64,000 nt of DNA from Streptococcus minor DSM 17118 (GTDB lineage Bacteria > Bacillota > Bacilli > Lactobacillales > Streptococcaceae): positions 1 to 64,000 of the forward strand of contig NZ_AQYB01000033.1 of NCBI RefSeq assembly GCF_000377005.1. The letters run 5' to 3'. The notes beneath the pieces are model-generated. The model did not search any database, was not told the DNA's origin, and was given only the letters and a program-made list of their open reading frames with translations. Both the position numbers and the translations under genes were made by a program. Shown here piece after piece: positions 56,288 through 64,000 of the stretch. Within the stretch, counting starts at the first letter, position 1, and each line of letters opens with the position of its first letter.

Positions 56288-57340
56288 ATGAAAAAAGGAA
56301 TTGCTACCTTACTGCTGGTTTGTTCCATCATTTTTCTCATTGCATGTGGCAGTAAAAAAGAAACCCCAAACCAATGGCCTGTAGTCAAAACTCCTGAGAC
56401 ACGTACGGAATCGCTCCTACACACAGTTGTTCAATTAAGTATTTACCATGAAAATCAGAAAGAAACCATGGATGGTGCGATTGAACTCATCAAGGAAATG
56501 GAAAATCTCTTATCCACTTCGGTAGAGAATTCAGATATTTACCGTATCAATCAGTCGGCTGGTAAAGAGCCTGTAAAGGTAGATAATCGAACCTTCGAAT
56601 TAATAGAAGAAGCAGTGAAGATATCCAATATCAGTCAAGGCCGCTTTGACCTCACGATTGGTGTTATCAATAAACTGTGGAATATTGGATCTGAGCAAGC
56701 TCGTAAACCAGAGGCAGCAGAGATTGCAACAGCTCTTCCCTATATTGGCTATGAGAGGGTCAAGTTGAATTCTAAGGAGAAGACGGTCTATATCGAAGAG
56801 GGCATGAGTTTGGAATTGGGGGCTATTTCTAAAGGCTATATTGCTGATCAGGTGAAAAGATACCTAGAAAAACAGGGTGTTTCAACTGCTATCATCAATC
56901 TAGGAGGCAATGTAGTGGTTATGGGAACCTCTCCCAATCAAGAAAAAGGCTGGAAGGTGGGGGTTCAAGATCCTGATAAAGTTCGAGGAGAAACGGTTGG
57001 TCATGTCTATCAGACAAATTGCTCTATCGTTACTTCTGGTATCTATGAACGCTATATAGAAGTCGATGGACAAGTCTACCATCACATCCTTAATCCTGCA
57101 ACTGGCTACCCAGTTGAAAATGATATTTCTGGTGTGACAGTCTTTACTGATACATCCACTCAAGGTGATGCCCTATCTACAACTCTATTTATATACGGTA
57201 TCAGAGAAGGCTTGGACTATATCAATGATTTGGAAGGAGTGGAGGCGGTCTTTATTGATAAAGACCATGGCGTTCACCTAAGTGATGGTCTCAAGGATAA
57301 ATTTGAACTAACCAACAAGGAGTACCATCTTGCAGAATAA
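56288..57340 (+). CDS. fmnB: FAD:protein FMN transferase (ApbE/FmnB)
   Basis: Transfers FMN from FAD onto Thr of the FMN-binding lipoprotein, outside the cell. 350 residues: lipoprotein signal peptide with lipobox LIAC (Cys at about 20), then the ApbE domain. Visible motifs are the substrate region LELGAISKGYIADQVKRYL (about 178-196) and HHILNPATGYPVENDISGVT (about 262-281) with metal ligands nearby (Asp and Thr in TDTSTQGDALSTTLF, about 286-300). ATG 56288 has AAAAAGGAAA upstream. Its end overlaps the prenyltransferase gene. Confidence 0.9.
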   Translation: MKKGIATLLLVCSIIFLIACGSKKETPNQWPVVKTPETRTESLLHTVVQLSIYHENQKETMDGAIELIKEMENLLSTSVENSDIYRINQSAGKEPVKVDNRTFELIEEAVKISNISQGRFDLTIGVINKLWNIGSEQARKPEAAEIATALPYIGYERVKLNSKEKTVYIEEGMSLELGAISKGYIADQVKRYLEKQGVSTAIINLGGNVVVMGTSPNQEKGWKVGVQDPDKVRGETVGHVYQTNCSIVTSGIYERYIEVDGQVYHHILNPATGYPVENDISGVTVFTDTSTQGDALSTTLFIYGIREGLDYINDLEGVEAVFIDKDHGVHLSDGLKDKFELTNKEYHLAE

Positions 57341-58289
57341 AAATTTAACTTTACCAGTCTTTTTCGAATTTGTTGAGTTGAAAACCAAGGTTGCTAGTGT
57401 TTTTCCTATGCTAATTGGTCTGTTATGGTCCCTTTACCATTATCACCAACTCAACTGGATTAACACCCTATTGTTTATATTTGCGATTATTAGTTTTGAT
57501 ATGTGCACAACTGCAATTAACAATACCATGGACTACCACAAAGCAGTAGATTTGGCTTACCGTGAGGAAGAAAATGTTCTGGGTAAGCATGGCTTGGATT
57601 TCAAGGAAATGGTGGCAATTATCCTGACCCTTTTGTTGATTTCGACCTTCTTTTCCTTGATTCTGGTCTGGCGGACAGACTTAGCTTTACTGCCATTAGG
57701 CATGGTATGCTTCCTTATTGGGATTTTCTATACTTTTGGCCCAATGCCCCTGTCTCGTCTACCTTTGGGAGAATTTTTTTCTGGAATCACCATGGGGTTT
57801 GGTATCTTTTTTCTAGCTGTCTACATTCAGTCGCCATCTGATTTTTTGTCAACAGCTTGGACACTAGGAAATTGGCAAGTGACGATTAACTGGCATGTGG
57901 GAGAGACTCTGAAGATTTTCTTCATGTCCATTCCCCTGATTTGTTTGATTGCTAATATCATGCTAGCCAACAATCTATGTGATTATGAGCAGGATTTGCG
58001 CAATCATCGCTTTACTTTGGTCTACTATATTGGCATAAAAGGTGGGATTTTGCTTTACACGGTGCTCAGTATTGTTCCTTGGTTGATGTGGCTTGTCTAT
58101 ATCATGATGGGCTTCTTACCAAGCTGGGCGCTATTAGGACTCTTTATGTTTCTCCCTTTTACCAAGAACCTCATGCGTTTTCGCAAGGTTCAATTGAAAT
58201 CACAGACATTCGTCAATTCTATCAAGAACTTTGTACTGTTTTCAGGATTATATGTATTGGTTTTACTAGTAGCTTTATGGATAAAATAA
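57330..58289 (+). CDS. dmkA: UbiA-family DHNA prenyltransferase (DmkA-type)
   Basis: Joins a polyprenyl tail to 1,4-dihydroxy-2-naphthoate, giving demethylmenaquinone. 319 residues with eight to nine membrane helices. The two Asp-rich motifs are NNTMDYHKAVD (about residues 66-76) and NNLCDYEQD (about 213-221). No genes for making the naphthoate ring lie in the window, so the head group may be taken up from the environment, as in other streptococci and in Listeria mutants. The start overlaps fmnB by 11 bases. Confidence 0.88.
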   Translation: MQNKNLTLPVFFEFVELKTKVASVFPMLIGLLWSLYHYHQLNWINTLLFIFAIISFDMCTTAINNTMDYHKAVDLAYREEENVLGKHGLDFKEMVAIILTLLLISTFFSLILVWRTDLALLPLGMVCFLIGIFYTFGPMPLSRLPLGEFFSGITMGFGIFFLAVYIQSPSDFLSTAWTLGNWQVTINWHVGETLKIFFMSIPLICLIANIMLANNLCDYEQDLRNHRFTLVYYIGIKGGILLYTVLSIVPWLMWLVYIMMGFLPSWALLGLFMFLPFTKNLMRFRKVQLKSQTFVNSIKNFVLFSGLYVLVLLVALWIK

Positions 58290-58312
58290 AAGCAGATAGA
58301 ACTATCTGCTTT

Positions 58313-58750
58313 TTATAATGGGAGTATCAATTCATCATCGTGCTCATTGCCATCTGGATTGGATGGTTTTCCTTTTTCTACAATTTCAATGATAAGCTGG
58401 TGTGGAAGACAGATAAGAACTTGTCCAGGTTTGCTTATCCAACCTGTATTGACAGCGATTTGGTCGGGGCTGTTGTCCTCTCTGACACGGATGGCATCGC
58501 CTTTTACTTCAACAATATTGTATTGACCCTCGTTAGGATGGTAGGTGATTTCTTTTGCCTGTCCCTCTCCTAAGGGCAGTTCGTCAACTTGCAATCCATT
58601 GATTTTCACGATAGCAACTAACTGACTTTCATCCTCACTTGTTTGTTGGTAAACAAGACTTGTTACCAGTGGTGGAGTAAAGGAAAGAAGAAGAGCTAGG
58701 CCTATTAGGATGAAATCAAAGGGACGAAATTGTTTTAAAATTTCTTTCAT
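58313..58750 (-). CDS. NusG domain II membrane protein (EET locus)
   Basis: 145 residues from ATG 58750; the longer frame lacks coding character and a binding site. One membrane helix (about 12-32) precedes an extracytoplasmic NusG domain II (about 40-125) with the typical GDAIRVREDNSPDQIAVNTG and the following WISKPGQVLICLPHQLII. A Cys near CLPHQ is common in this family. Its homologue in Listeria belongs to the EetA/EetB pair that assists extracellular electron transfer. Convergent with dmkA. Confidence 0.85.
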   Translation of the reverse strand: MKEILKQFRPFDFILIGLALLLSFTPPLVTSLVYQQTSEDESQLVAIVKINGLQVDELPLGEGQAKEITYHPNEGQYNIVEVKGDAIRVREDNSPDQIAVNTGWISKPGQVLICLPHQLIIEIVEKGKPSNPDGNEHDDELILPL

Positions 58751-58893
58751 TTCATACTCGATTTCTGTAAGTTCTTTAACTTTTCTATTGTACCATAAAT
58801 AGACAAACTTCAGGGAAAAAGCCACTTTATCATCTAGAGATTTTATGGCTATTTGTAGAAAAAAATAAAATTGTGATTTCGTGAGCATATTTT

Positions 58894-58922
58894 TTGAAAT
58901 CGGTAACATATTCGCTTATAAT
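58894..58922 (+). promoter_or_regulatory. nox promoter
   Basis: TTGAAA (58894-58899) and TATAAT (58917-58922), spacer 17; ATG at 58964. Confidence 0.8.
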
Positions 58923-58963
58923 GTAAGAGTAAAAAAATATATTTTTGAAAGTGAGATTTTACT

Positions 58964-60334
58964 ATGTCTAAAATCGTTGTTGTTGGTGCCAACCATGCTG
59001 GTACTGCATGTATCAAAACCATGTTGACAAACTATGGGGATGCTAATGAGATTGTCGTATTTGACCAAAACTCAAACATTTCATTCTTAGGTTGTGGTAT
59101 GGCTCTTTGGATTGGTGAACAAATCGCGGGTGCTGATGGACTTTTCTATTCAAATAAAGAAGAGTTGGAGTCACTAGGTGCGAAAGTTTACATGGAATCA
59201 CCAGTTCTTTCAATCGACTACGATGCAAAAACAGTTACCGCTCTTGTTGATGGAAAAGAGCATGTAGAGATCTATGAAAAATTAATCTTTGCGACTGGTT
59301 CACAACCAATCTTGCCACCAATTAAAGGTGCAGAATTTAAATCAGGTTCTTACGAATTTGAATCAACACTTGAAAACCTCCAATTTGTTAAATTGTACCA
59401 AAACTCAGCAGATGTTATCGAGCGTTTGAAAGATAAAGATATCAACAAAGTTGCAGTTGTTGGTGCTGGTTACATTGGTGTAGAGCTTGCGGAAGCTTTC
59501 CAACGTAAAGGCAAAGAAGTTGTTCTCATCGATGTTGTGGACACATGTTTGGCTGGTTACTATGATCGTGATTTGTCTGATATGATGGCGAAAAACATGG
59601 AAGACAACGGTATCCAATTGGCATTTGGTGAAACAGTGAAAGAAGTCGCTGGTGATGGTAAAGTTGAGAAAATCATCACTGACAAGAACGAATACGATGT
59701 GGATATGGTTATCCTTGCAGTTGGTTTCCGTCCAAACACTGCCTTTGCAGGTGAAGGAATCGAACGCTTCCGTAATGGTGCCTTCCTTGTAAACAAACAC
59801 CAAGAAACTTCAATCCCAGGTGTTTATGCTATTGGTGACTGTGCAACTATCTATGATAACGCAACTCGTGACACAAGCTACATCGCACTTGCTTCAAACG
59901 CTGTTCGTACAGGTATCGTAGCAGCACACAACGCTTGTGGTACTGACCTTGAAGGTATCGGTGTACAAGGTTCAAACGGTATCTCTATCTACGGTCTCAA
60001 CTTGGTGTCAACAGGTTTGACACTTGAGAAAGCTAAACGCCTTGGTTTTGATGCAGCTGTTACTGAGTACACTGACAACCAAAAACCAGAATTCATGGAG
60101 CATGGTAACTTCCCAGTAACCATCAAGATTGTTTACGACAAAGATTCACGCCGTATCCTTGGTGCGCAAATGGCAGCTCGTGAAGATATTTCTATGGGTA
60201 TCCACATGTTCTCACTCGCTGTTCAAGAAGGTGTAACCATCGAGAAATTGGCATTGACAGATATCTTCTTCTTGCCACACTTCAACAAACCTTACAACTA
60301 CATCACAATGGCAGCTTTGGGCGCGAAAGATTAA
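58964..60334 (+). CDS. nox: H2O-forming NADH oxidase
   Basis: Oxidises NADH and reduces oxygen fully to water; central to aerobic redox balance in streptococci. 456 residues. FAD-binding [13 protein letters not shown] (about 8-20), redox Cys in [10 protein letters not shown] (Cys at about 44), NAD-binding [15 protein letters not shown] (about 165-179) and C-terminal FAD segment [11 protein letters not shown] (about 285-295). Codon use is strongly biased (AAC, TTC, GGT), as in a highly expressed gene. Its own promoter and a strong terminator frame it. Confidence 0.93.
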   Translation: MSKIVVVGANHAGTACIKTMLTNYGDANEIVVFDQNSNISFLGCGMALWIGEQIAGADGLFYSNKEELESLGAKVYMESPVLSIDYDAKTVTALVDGKEHVEIYEKLIFATGSQPILPPIKGAEFKSGSYEFESTLENLQFVKLYQNSADVIERLKDKDINKVAVVGAGYIGVELAEAFQRKGKEVVLIDVVDTCLAGYYDRDLSDMMAKNMEDNGIQLAFGETVKEVAGDGKVEKIITDKNEYDVDMVILAVGFRPNTAFAGEGIERFRNGAFLVNKHQETSIPGVYAIGDCATIYDNATRDTSYIALASNAVRTGIVAAHNACGTDLEGIGVQGSNGISIYGLNLVSTGLTLEKAKRLGFDAAVTEYTDNQKPEFMEHGNFPVTIKIVYDKDSRRILGAQMAAREDISMGIHMFSLAVQEGVTIEKLALTDIFFLPHFNKPYNYITMAALGAKD

Positions 60335-60365
60335 TACAAATAAGACAATCCAGTAGGACTGTTTT

Positions 60366-60411
60366 GGTTGAAGAAAAAATCCATTTTGGACGATTTTCTT
60401 CAACCTTTTTT
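60366..60411 (+). terminator. nox terminator
   Basis: GGTTGAAGAAAA (60366-60377) pairs perfectly with TTTTCTTCAACC (60394-60405), followed by T's. Confidence 0.9.
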
Positions 60412-60531
60412 CTACACTTAAAATTCATTATTAAGATTCTTTGTAGACAAAATAAATAGTTGAAGAAGCGCTTACATTGATGGTATACTTCATATGTAAT
60501 AATATCAATCATTTTATAAAGGAGTATTGGT

Positions 60532-61483
60532 ATGAAGAAACGATTTAGTTTATGTATCATCGCACTATTGGTTGCTTCCTTTTTCGGTGGTCCTTTTGTG
60601 GTTGCTTTGGATACTGTTGAGTATATAGGTCAAGAGCAGATAATTGGTTCTGATGATAGAACAACGGAAACAAGCATTGTTAGTGAGACAACGACTGTAC
60701 AAGAACCTATCATTGTCAGTGAGACAACGACTGTACAAGAACCTGTCACTAAGGTAACATACAGCAGTGTGGGAGGTTCAGAATACGAACTGAAGACCTT
60801 TAAGGAGAAATTAGTGGTTGGGGAGAAGGGACAAATCCGTCGACCTCAGAATTCGCCACTCAAGGATTCTATTTATTCATTTGCGATGACTGTTTCTGAC
60901 CCATCTGTCCTTTCCTTTGATGAAGAAGGCAACTGGACAGCCCACAAGGCAGGTAAGACGGATGTCACTTTTGGATTTCCAAGTGGCGATAGTGCCCAAG
61001 CAAAGAGATTTAATGAAGAGTTGACAAAACTAAATGTGGAGTTAGAGGTGAAAGATGTGGCTGTTACCATGACCATCACCGTTGTGGAGCCTGAGTCTCA
61101 AGTTATGTACCGTCTCTACAATCCTAATAACAAGGAACATTTTTACACCGCTAACTTACACGAGAAATATTGGTTGGGGCTTTTATGAGGGGATTGCTTG
61201 GCAGGCACCAAGTAAGGGTATCCCTGTTTATCGCCTTTACAATCCTATTCTTAAGGATCATCATTATACCTTGGATCAACATGAAGTCCGTGTTCTATCG
61301 AGCCAGCATGGTTGGAAAGAAGAAGGGATTGCTTGGTACTCGGGAGGTACTAAAAAGGTACATCGCCTCTTCCATAAGGGCTTGACTTCTGGCTCTCATC
61401 ACTATACCCTTGATGAGAACGAAGTAAAAGTTGTACAAACCAGAGGTTGGATCTATGAGGGAATCGCATGGTATGGTCAATAG
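60532..61483 (+). pseudogene. secreted repeat protein gene with a frameshift
   Basis: A signal peptide (about residues 1-25) is followed by two tandem copies of an 11-residue unit (IVSETTTVQEP), a domain with a DPSVLSFDEEGNWTAHKAGKT segment (Ig-like), and then three DUF5648-like repeats: MYRLYNPNNKEHFYT, VYRLYNPILKDHHYT and VHRLFHKGLTSGSHHYT, each ending near EGIAW. The frame stops at 61188 after the first repeat; the rest continues one base over (WGFYEGIAWQ...) to 61483. An extra base near 61173-61180 would explain it. AAAGGAGT precedes the ATG. No LPxTG anchor. Confidence 0.78.
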
Positions 61484-61495
61484 TTTAACAGCAAG

Positions 61496-61531
61496 AGTTT
61501 GGGACAAGGGTGTCCCAAACTCTATTTTTTC
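61496..61531 (+). terminator. Rho-independent terminator
   Basis: GAGTTTGGGACA and TGTCCCAAACTC pair around AGGG, followed by six T's. Confidence 0.9.
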
Positions 61532-61559
61532 GTTTTAGATACTAATGGCGAAGTGGTTG

Positions 61560-61790
61560 AGTGGGCTCTAACAATCCGGGAGATTGTTAGAGGTCAGAAA
61601 TGAAACAAATGGAGTTTGTGTCAAAATACGCAGAACATCCAGCTTTTACATCCCTCTATGACTGACGCGAACAGTGTTCGCTTTATCTCCAACCTCGAAC
61701 TGTCTCCCAGACAGTTCGAGCTCAACAATTGGAAATGAAGATTTGTTGACGAAATCGAATTTCTTCGAAATGACCGATTTCTGTCACACT
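61560..61790. repeat. cluster of perfect palindromes, no gene
   Basis: Four inverted repeats in 230 bases: CTCTAACAATC/GATTGTTAGAG (61566-61592), GCGAACA-G-TGTTCGC (61667-61681), CTCGAACTGTCT/AGACAGTTCGAG with loop CCC (61694-61720), and GAAATCG/CGATTTC (about 61755-61785). None has a T tract and no coding frame is credible. It may be an intergenic repeat element of the BOX/RUP kind or a structured RNA. Confidence 0.6.
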
Positions 61791-61883
61791 CTCTTTTTGC
61801 ATCTTGAAAGGCAAGAAATTGGAAAAAAACTTGAAACCGATTGCAAAGCGTGCTAAAATGGTTAGAAGTAAGGAGGTGAGAAA

Positions 61884-62873
61884 ATGAAAGAAATCAAAAA
61901 ATCCGTGACCATGAAAGATGTTGCCCGTTTGGCAGGAGTTGGCGTTGGGACTGTTTCACGGGTTGTAAATAACGAAAAGGGCGTTAAGAAAGTAACCCTT
62001 GATAAAGTGCACAAGGCGATTAAGGAATTGGATTACCTGCCTGATGCTTATGCAAGAGGTATGAAAATCAATAAGACCGAGACGGTGGCCCTCATCATTC
62101 CAACCATTTGGCATCCATTTTTTGCAGAATTTTCTTTTTATGTTGAAAATGAATTGAGTAAACAGGGTTATAAGCTTCTGCTTTGCAATATTGATGGGGA
62201 TAAAAAAGAGATTGAGTATATCACCATGCTCAAGCAAAATAAGGTGGATGGCATCATCGCCATTACTTACAGTCCCATTGAAGATTACCTGACGACCAAT
62301 ATTCCTTTTGTCAGTATCGATCGGACTTATGAGAATAAACATATTGCCTGTGTTACTTCTGACAACAAGGCGGGTGCCCAACTAGCCGCTCAAAAACTGA
62401 TTGAAAAGGGTTGTCGTGAAATTGCCTTTGTTGGAAGCCACAATAGCACCAATAATGAGACAAAGAACCGGCATCTTTATTTCGAGCAGTATTTGACAAG
62501 GGAAGGTTACCATTGCCATTCTTTTGATATTGAGGAACCGTTTGATAATTTTGTCGAGCAGCTGGAAGTATTTTTGAAGGAACATCCTCAAATTGATGGT
62601 ATCTTTGCAATCAATGACTTTGTTGCCCTAGATGTCATCGATATTTTAGAACATTTAGGAAAAAAAGTTCCGGATGATGTACAAGTCATCGGTTATGATG
62701 GGATCCGATTGGCAAATGAACGAAGGTATCCAGTTAGCACGATCAAGCAACCCCTTGAATTGATGGCAAAAGAAGCGGTGCAGATGCTGCTTAGTGTCAT
62801 TGATGGGGAGTCTTACCCCCTCCAATCCGTTCTGCCTATTAGCTTTAAGGAAGGTCCGACCACAAAAAAATAA
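61884..62873 (+). CDS. LacI-family transcriptional regulator
   Basis: 329 residues. Helix-turn-helix VTMKDVARLAGVGVGTVSRV (about 8-27) with hinge helix LPDAYARGMK, then a periplasmic-binding-protein-like effector domain (about 63-325). AAGGAGGTG precedes the ATG. It stands directly before an ABC sugar importer whose promoter region carries two TGAAACGTTTCA palindromes, so it probably represses that operon and responds to the imported sugar. The hinge and recognition helix are intact. Confidence 0.9.
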   Translation: MKEIKKSVTMKDVARLAGVGVGTVSRVVNNEKGVKKVTLDKVHKAIKELDYLPDAYARGMKINKTETVALIIPTIWHPFFAEFSFYVENELSKQGYKLLLCNIDGDKKEIEYITMLKQNKVDGIIAITYSPIEDYLTTNIPFVSIDRTYENKHIACVTSDNKAGAQLAAQKLIEKGCREIAFVGSHNSTNNETKNRHLYFEQYLTREGYHCHSFDIEEPFDNFVEQLEVFLKEHPQIDGIFAINDFVALDVIDILEHLGKKVPDDVQVIGYDGIRLANERRYPVSTIKQPLELMAKEAVQMLLSVIDGESYPLQSVLPISFKEGPTTKK

Positions 62874-62891
62874 AAAATTTCAGTTTTTCTC

Positions 62892-62920
62892 TTGACAGAA
62901 AGCGCTCACAATGATAAGAT
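62892..62920 (+). promoter_or_regulatory. ABC importer promoter with a cre-like site
   Basis: TTGACA (62892-62897) and TAAGAT (62915-62920), spacer 17. The spacer contains AGAAAGCGCTCACA, close to the CcpA cre consensus, so carbon catabolite repression is likely. Confidence 0.65.
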
Positions 62921-62961
62921 GGTCTCAAGAAGAAATAAATTTTTATTTTTTGGTCAAAAAC

Positions 62962-63033
62962 TGAAACGTTTCAAAAATTTAGAGGCTTTATTCATATAAG
63001 GTCTTTAAGTTCACAAAAAACTGAAACGTTTCA
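62962..63033. promoter_or_regulatory. twin LacI-type operators, 60 bp apart
   Basis: The perfect palindrome TGAAACGTTTCA occurs at 62962-62973 and again at 63022-63033, each within the same context (AAAAACTGAAACG...). They lie downstream of the promoter. The 12-base core is two bases shorter than a cre site, which speaks for the local LacI regulator rather than CcpA. Confidence 0.8.
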
Positions 63034-63048
63034 AAAAAGGAGGTTTAC

Positions 63049-63966
63049 ATGCGAAAAGATGTTTCTAACCTAAGTTTCTTGGAAAAGCTCAAGCAACAAA
63101 AACTCTTACTCTTGATGTTGGTTCCGGGACTTTTGTTGACATTTGTTTTTAGGTACATCCCCATGTATGGGGTCCTCATTGCCTTTAAGGATTACAACCC
63201 CTTAAAAGGGGTCCTGGGAAGTGAGTGGATCGGATTCGAGGAATTTACCAAATTCCTTTCCTCACCAAACTTTGGAATGCTCCTAGGCAACACCTTAAAA
63301 CTTAGTGTTTATGGCTTGCTGTTAGGTTTTTTACCACCGATTATTCTGGCCATTATGCTCAATCAACTCTTGAGCGAAAAAGCTAAGAAACGGATCCAGT
63401 TGGTTCTTTATGCGCCAAACTTTATTTCCGTCGTGGTCATTGTCGGTATGATTTTCCTCTTCTTCTCCGTTAGCGGTCCGGTCAATGCCATCCTTGGAAT
63501 TTTTGGGATTGAAGCCAACTTCTTGACCGATGCAGATTTCTTCCGACCCCTCTATATCCTGAGTGGTATCTGGCAGGGAATGGGTTGGGCCTCTACCCTT
63601 TACACGGCAACCCTCGTAAATGTTGATACATCTTTAATCGAAGCAGCCAAACTTGATGGGGCCAATATCTTCCAGCGCATCTGGCATATTGATTTACCCG
63701 CCCTTAAGCCTGTCATGGTTATTCAGTTTATCTTGGCCGCTGGTGGCATCATGAACGTCGGTTATGAAAAAGCCTTTCTGATGCAAACCTCGCTCAACCT
63801 AACCAGCTCCGAAATTATTTCTACCTATGTCTATAAAATCGGTTTGGTATCAGGTGACTACTCTTATTCAACTGCAGTTGGTTTGTTCAACGCCCTTATC
63901 AATATTATTCTCTTGATTGCTGTCAATAAGGTTGTTAAACGTATCAATGACGGTCAAGGTTTATAG
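63049..63966 (+). CDS. carbohydrate ABC transporter permease (LplB/YteP type)
   Basis: 305 residues with six membrane helices. The EAA loop is clear: EAAKLDGANIFQRIWHIDLP (about residues 198-217), where the ATPase docks. The N-terminal LMLVPGLLLTFVFRYIPMYG and DYNPLKGV are typical of the LplB-like permeases that import oligosaccharides. AAAAAGGAGG precedes the ATG. It is followed ten bases later by a second permease gene. Confidence 0.9.
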   Translation: MRKDVSNLSFLEKLKQQKLLLLMLVPGLLLTFVFRYIPMYGVLIAFKDYNPLKGVLGSEWIGFEEFTKFLSSPNFGMLLGNTLKLSVYGLLLGFLPPIILAIMLNQLLSEKAKKRIQLVLYAPNFISVVVIVGMIFLFFSVSGPVNAILGIFGIEANFLTDADFFRPLYILSGIWQGMGWASTLYTATLVNVDTSLIEAAKLDGANIFQRIWHIDLPALKPVMVIQFILAAGGIMNVGYEKAFLMQTSLNLTSSEIISTYVYKIGLVSGDYSYSTAVGLFNALINIILLIAVNKVVKRINDGQGL

Positions 63967-63975
63967 GAGGCTTAC

Positions 63976-64000
63976 ATGAATACACAAATGTACACAAAAT
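63976..64000 (+). CDS. start of a second ABC permease gene (cut by window end)
   Basis: After GGAGGC an ATG at 63976 opens MNTQMYTK; only eight codons lie in the window. By position it should encode the partner permease of the importer. Confidence 0.5.

Noticed and set aside
61674..61856. 60-codon frame in the palindrome cluster
   Set aside because: It runs through perfect hairpins and shows no coding character.
62962..63033. Reading the TGAAACGTTTCA pair as CcpA cre sites
   Set aside because: The palindrome is two bases shorter than the cre core; a separate cre-like site lies in the promoter.

Overview
The window looks like a chromosomal segment of a low-GC streptococcus, most probably Streptococcus suis or a near relative. 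The basis is the gene order (lacABCD-lacTFEG; DUF1146-murA-epuA-endA-pheST; miaA-hflX-rnz), the strong Shine-Dalgarno sequences and the short AAGCCTTG-type terminators. No tRNA or rRNA gene, complete insertion sequence or CRISPR array was seen.

Bases 1-11000 are an accessory region. Two related copies of a structured, terminator-ended RNA-like repeat (1-221 and 6153-6481) enclose an AT-rich module: unknown membrane proteins, a frame-shifted SWIM zinc-finger gene, an AbiEi/AbiEii type IV toxin-antitoxin pair with two operators (plus a third, orphan operator), and the broken 3' end of a recombinase-like gene. After the second copy come an XRE regulator, a cadDX cadmium-resistance operon, an Ada DNA-repair gene, and a string of mobile-element scars: a foreign-looking 3' piece of mnmA, a stub of an HTH gene, and the 3' end of a umuC-like gene followed by a YolD-like gene.

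Bases 11000-19700 hold a complete tagatose-6-phosphate lactose system: lacR, lacABCD, and lacT-lacF-lacE-lacG, with a BglG-type antiterminator site before lacT. Bases 20000-25400 carry a large unknown membrane protein and a three-gene set resembling Bacillus ydjI-ydjG-ydjH (SPFH protein, zinc-ribbon membrane protein, TPM-domain protein). Bases 25480-32600 are core: DUF1146, murA, epuA, endA, then a T-box leader and pheST. Bases 32600-42800 mix a nonsense-mutated cytidine deaminase, a VTC/DUF4956 pair, a MetE-like protein, a PHP phosphatase, a TetR-controlled VOC/DNA-alkylation-repair operon, an AraC regulator, VOC proteins and an MFS transporter. Bases 43200-50000 are core again: DUF3042, miaA, hflX, rnz, an SDR, a small secreted protein, rpiA and a thioesterase.

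Bases 51800-58750 are the most coherent functional unit: a Gx transporter-family protein, type II NADH dehydrogenase, polyprenyl synthase, FMN-binding lipoprotein, ApbE flavin transferase, UbiA prenyltransferase and a NusG-domain-II protein. Together they match the flavin-based extracellular electron transfer locus known from Listeria. An NADH oxidase gene follows, so two NADH-oxidising routes lie side by side. The window ends with a frame-shifted secreted repeat protein, a cluster of intergenic palindromes, and the start of a LacI-controlled sugar ABC transporter operon with twin operators exactly 60 bp apart.

Starts were moved from the longest reading frame wherever a ribosome binding site clearly selected an internal codon. 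All functional names rest on motif recognition by eye; no database search was run.
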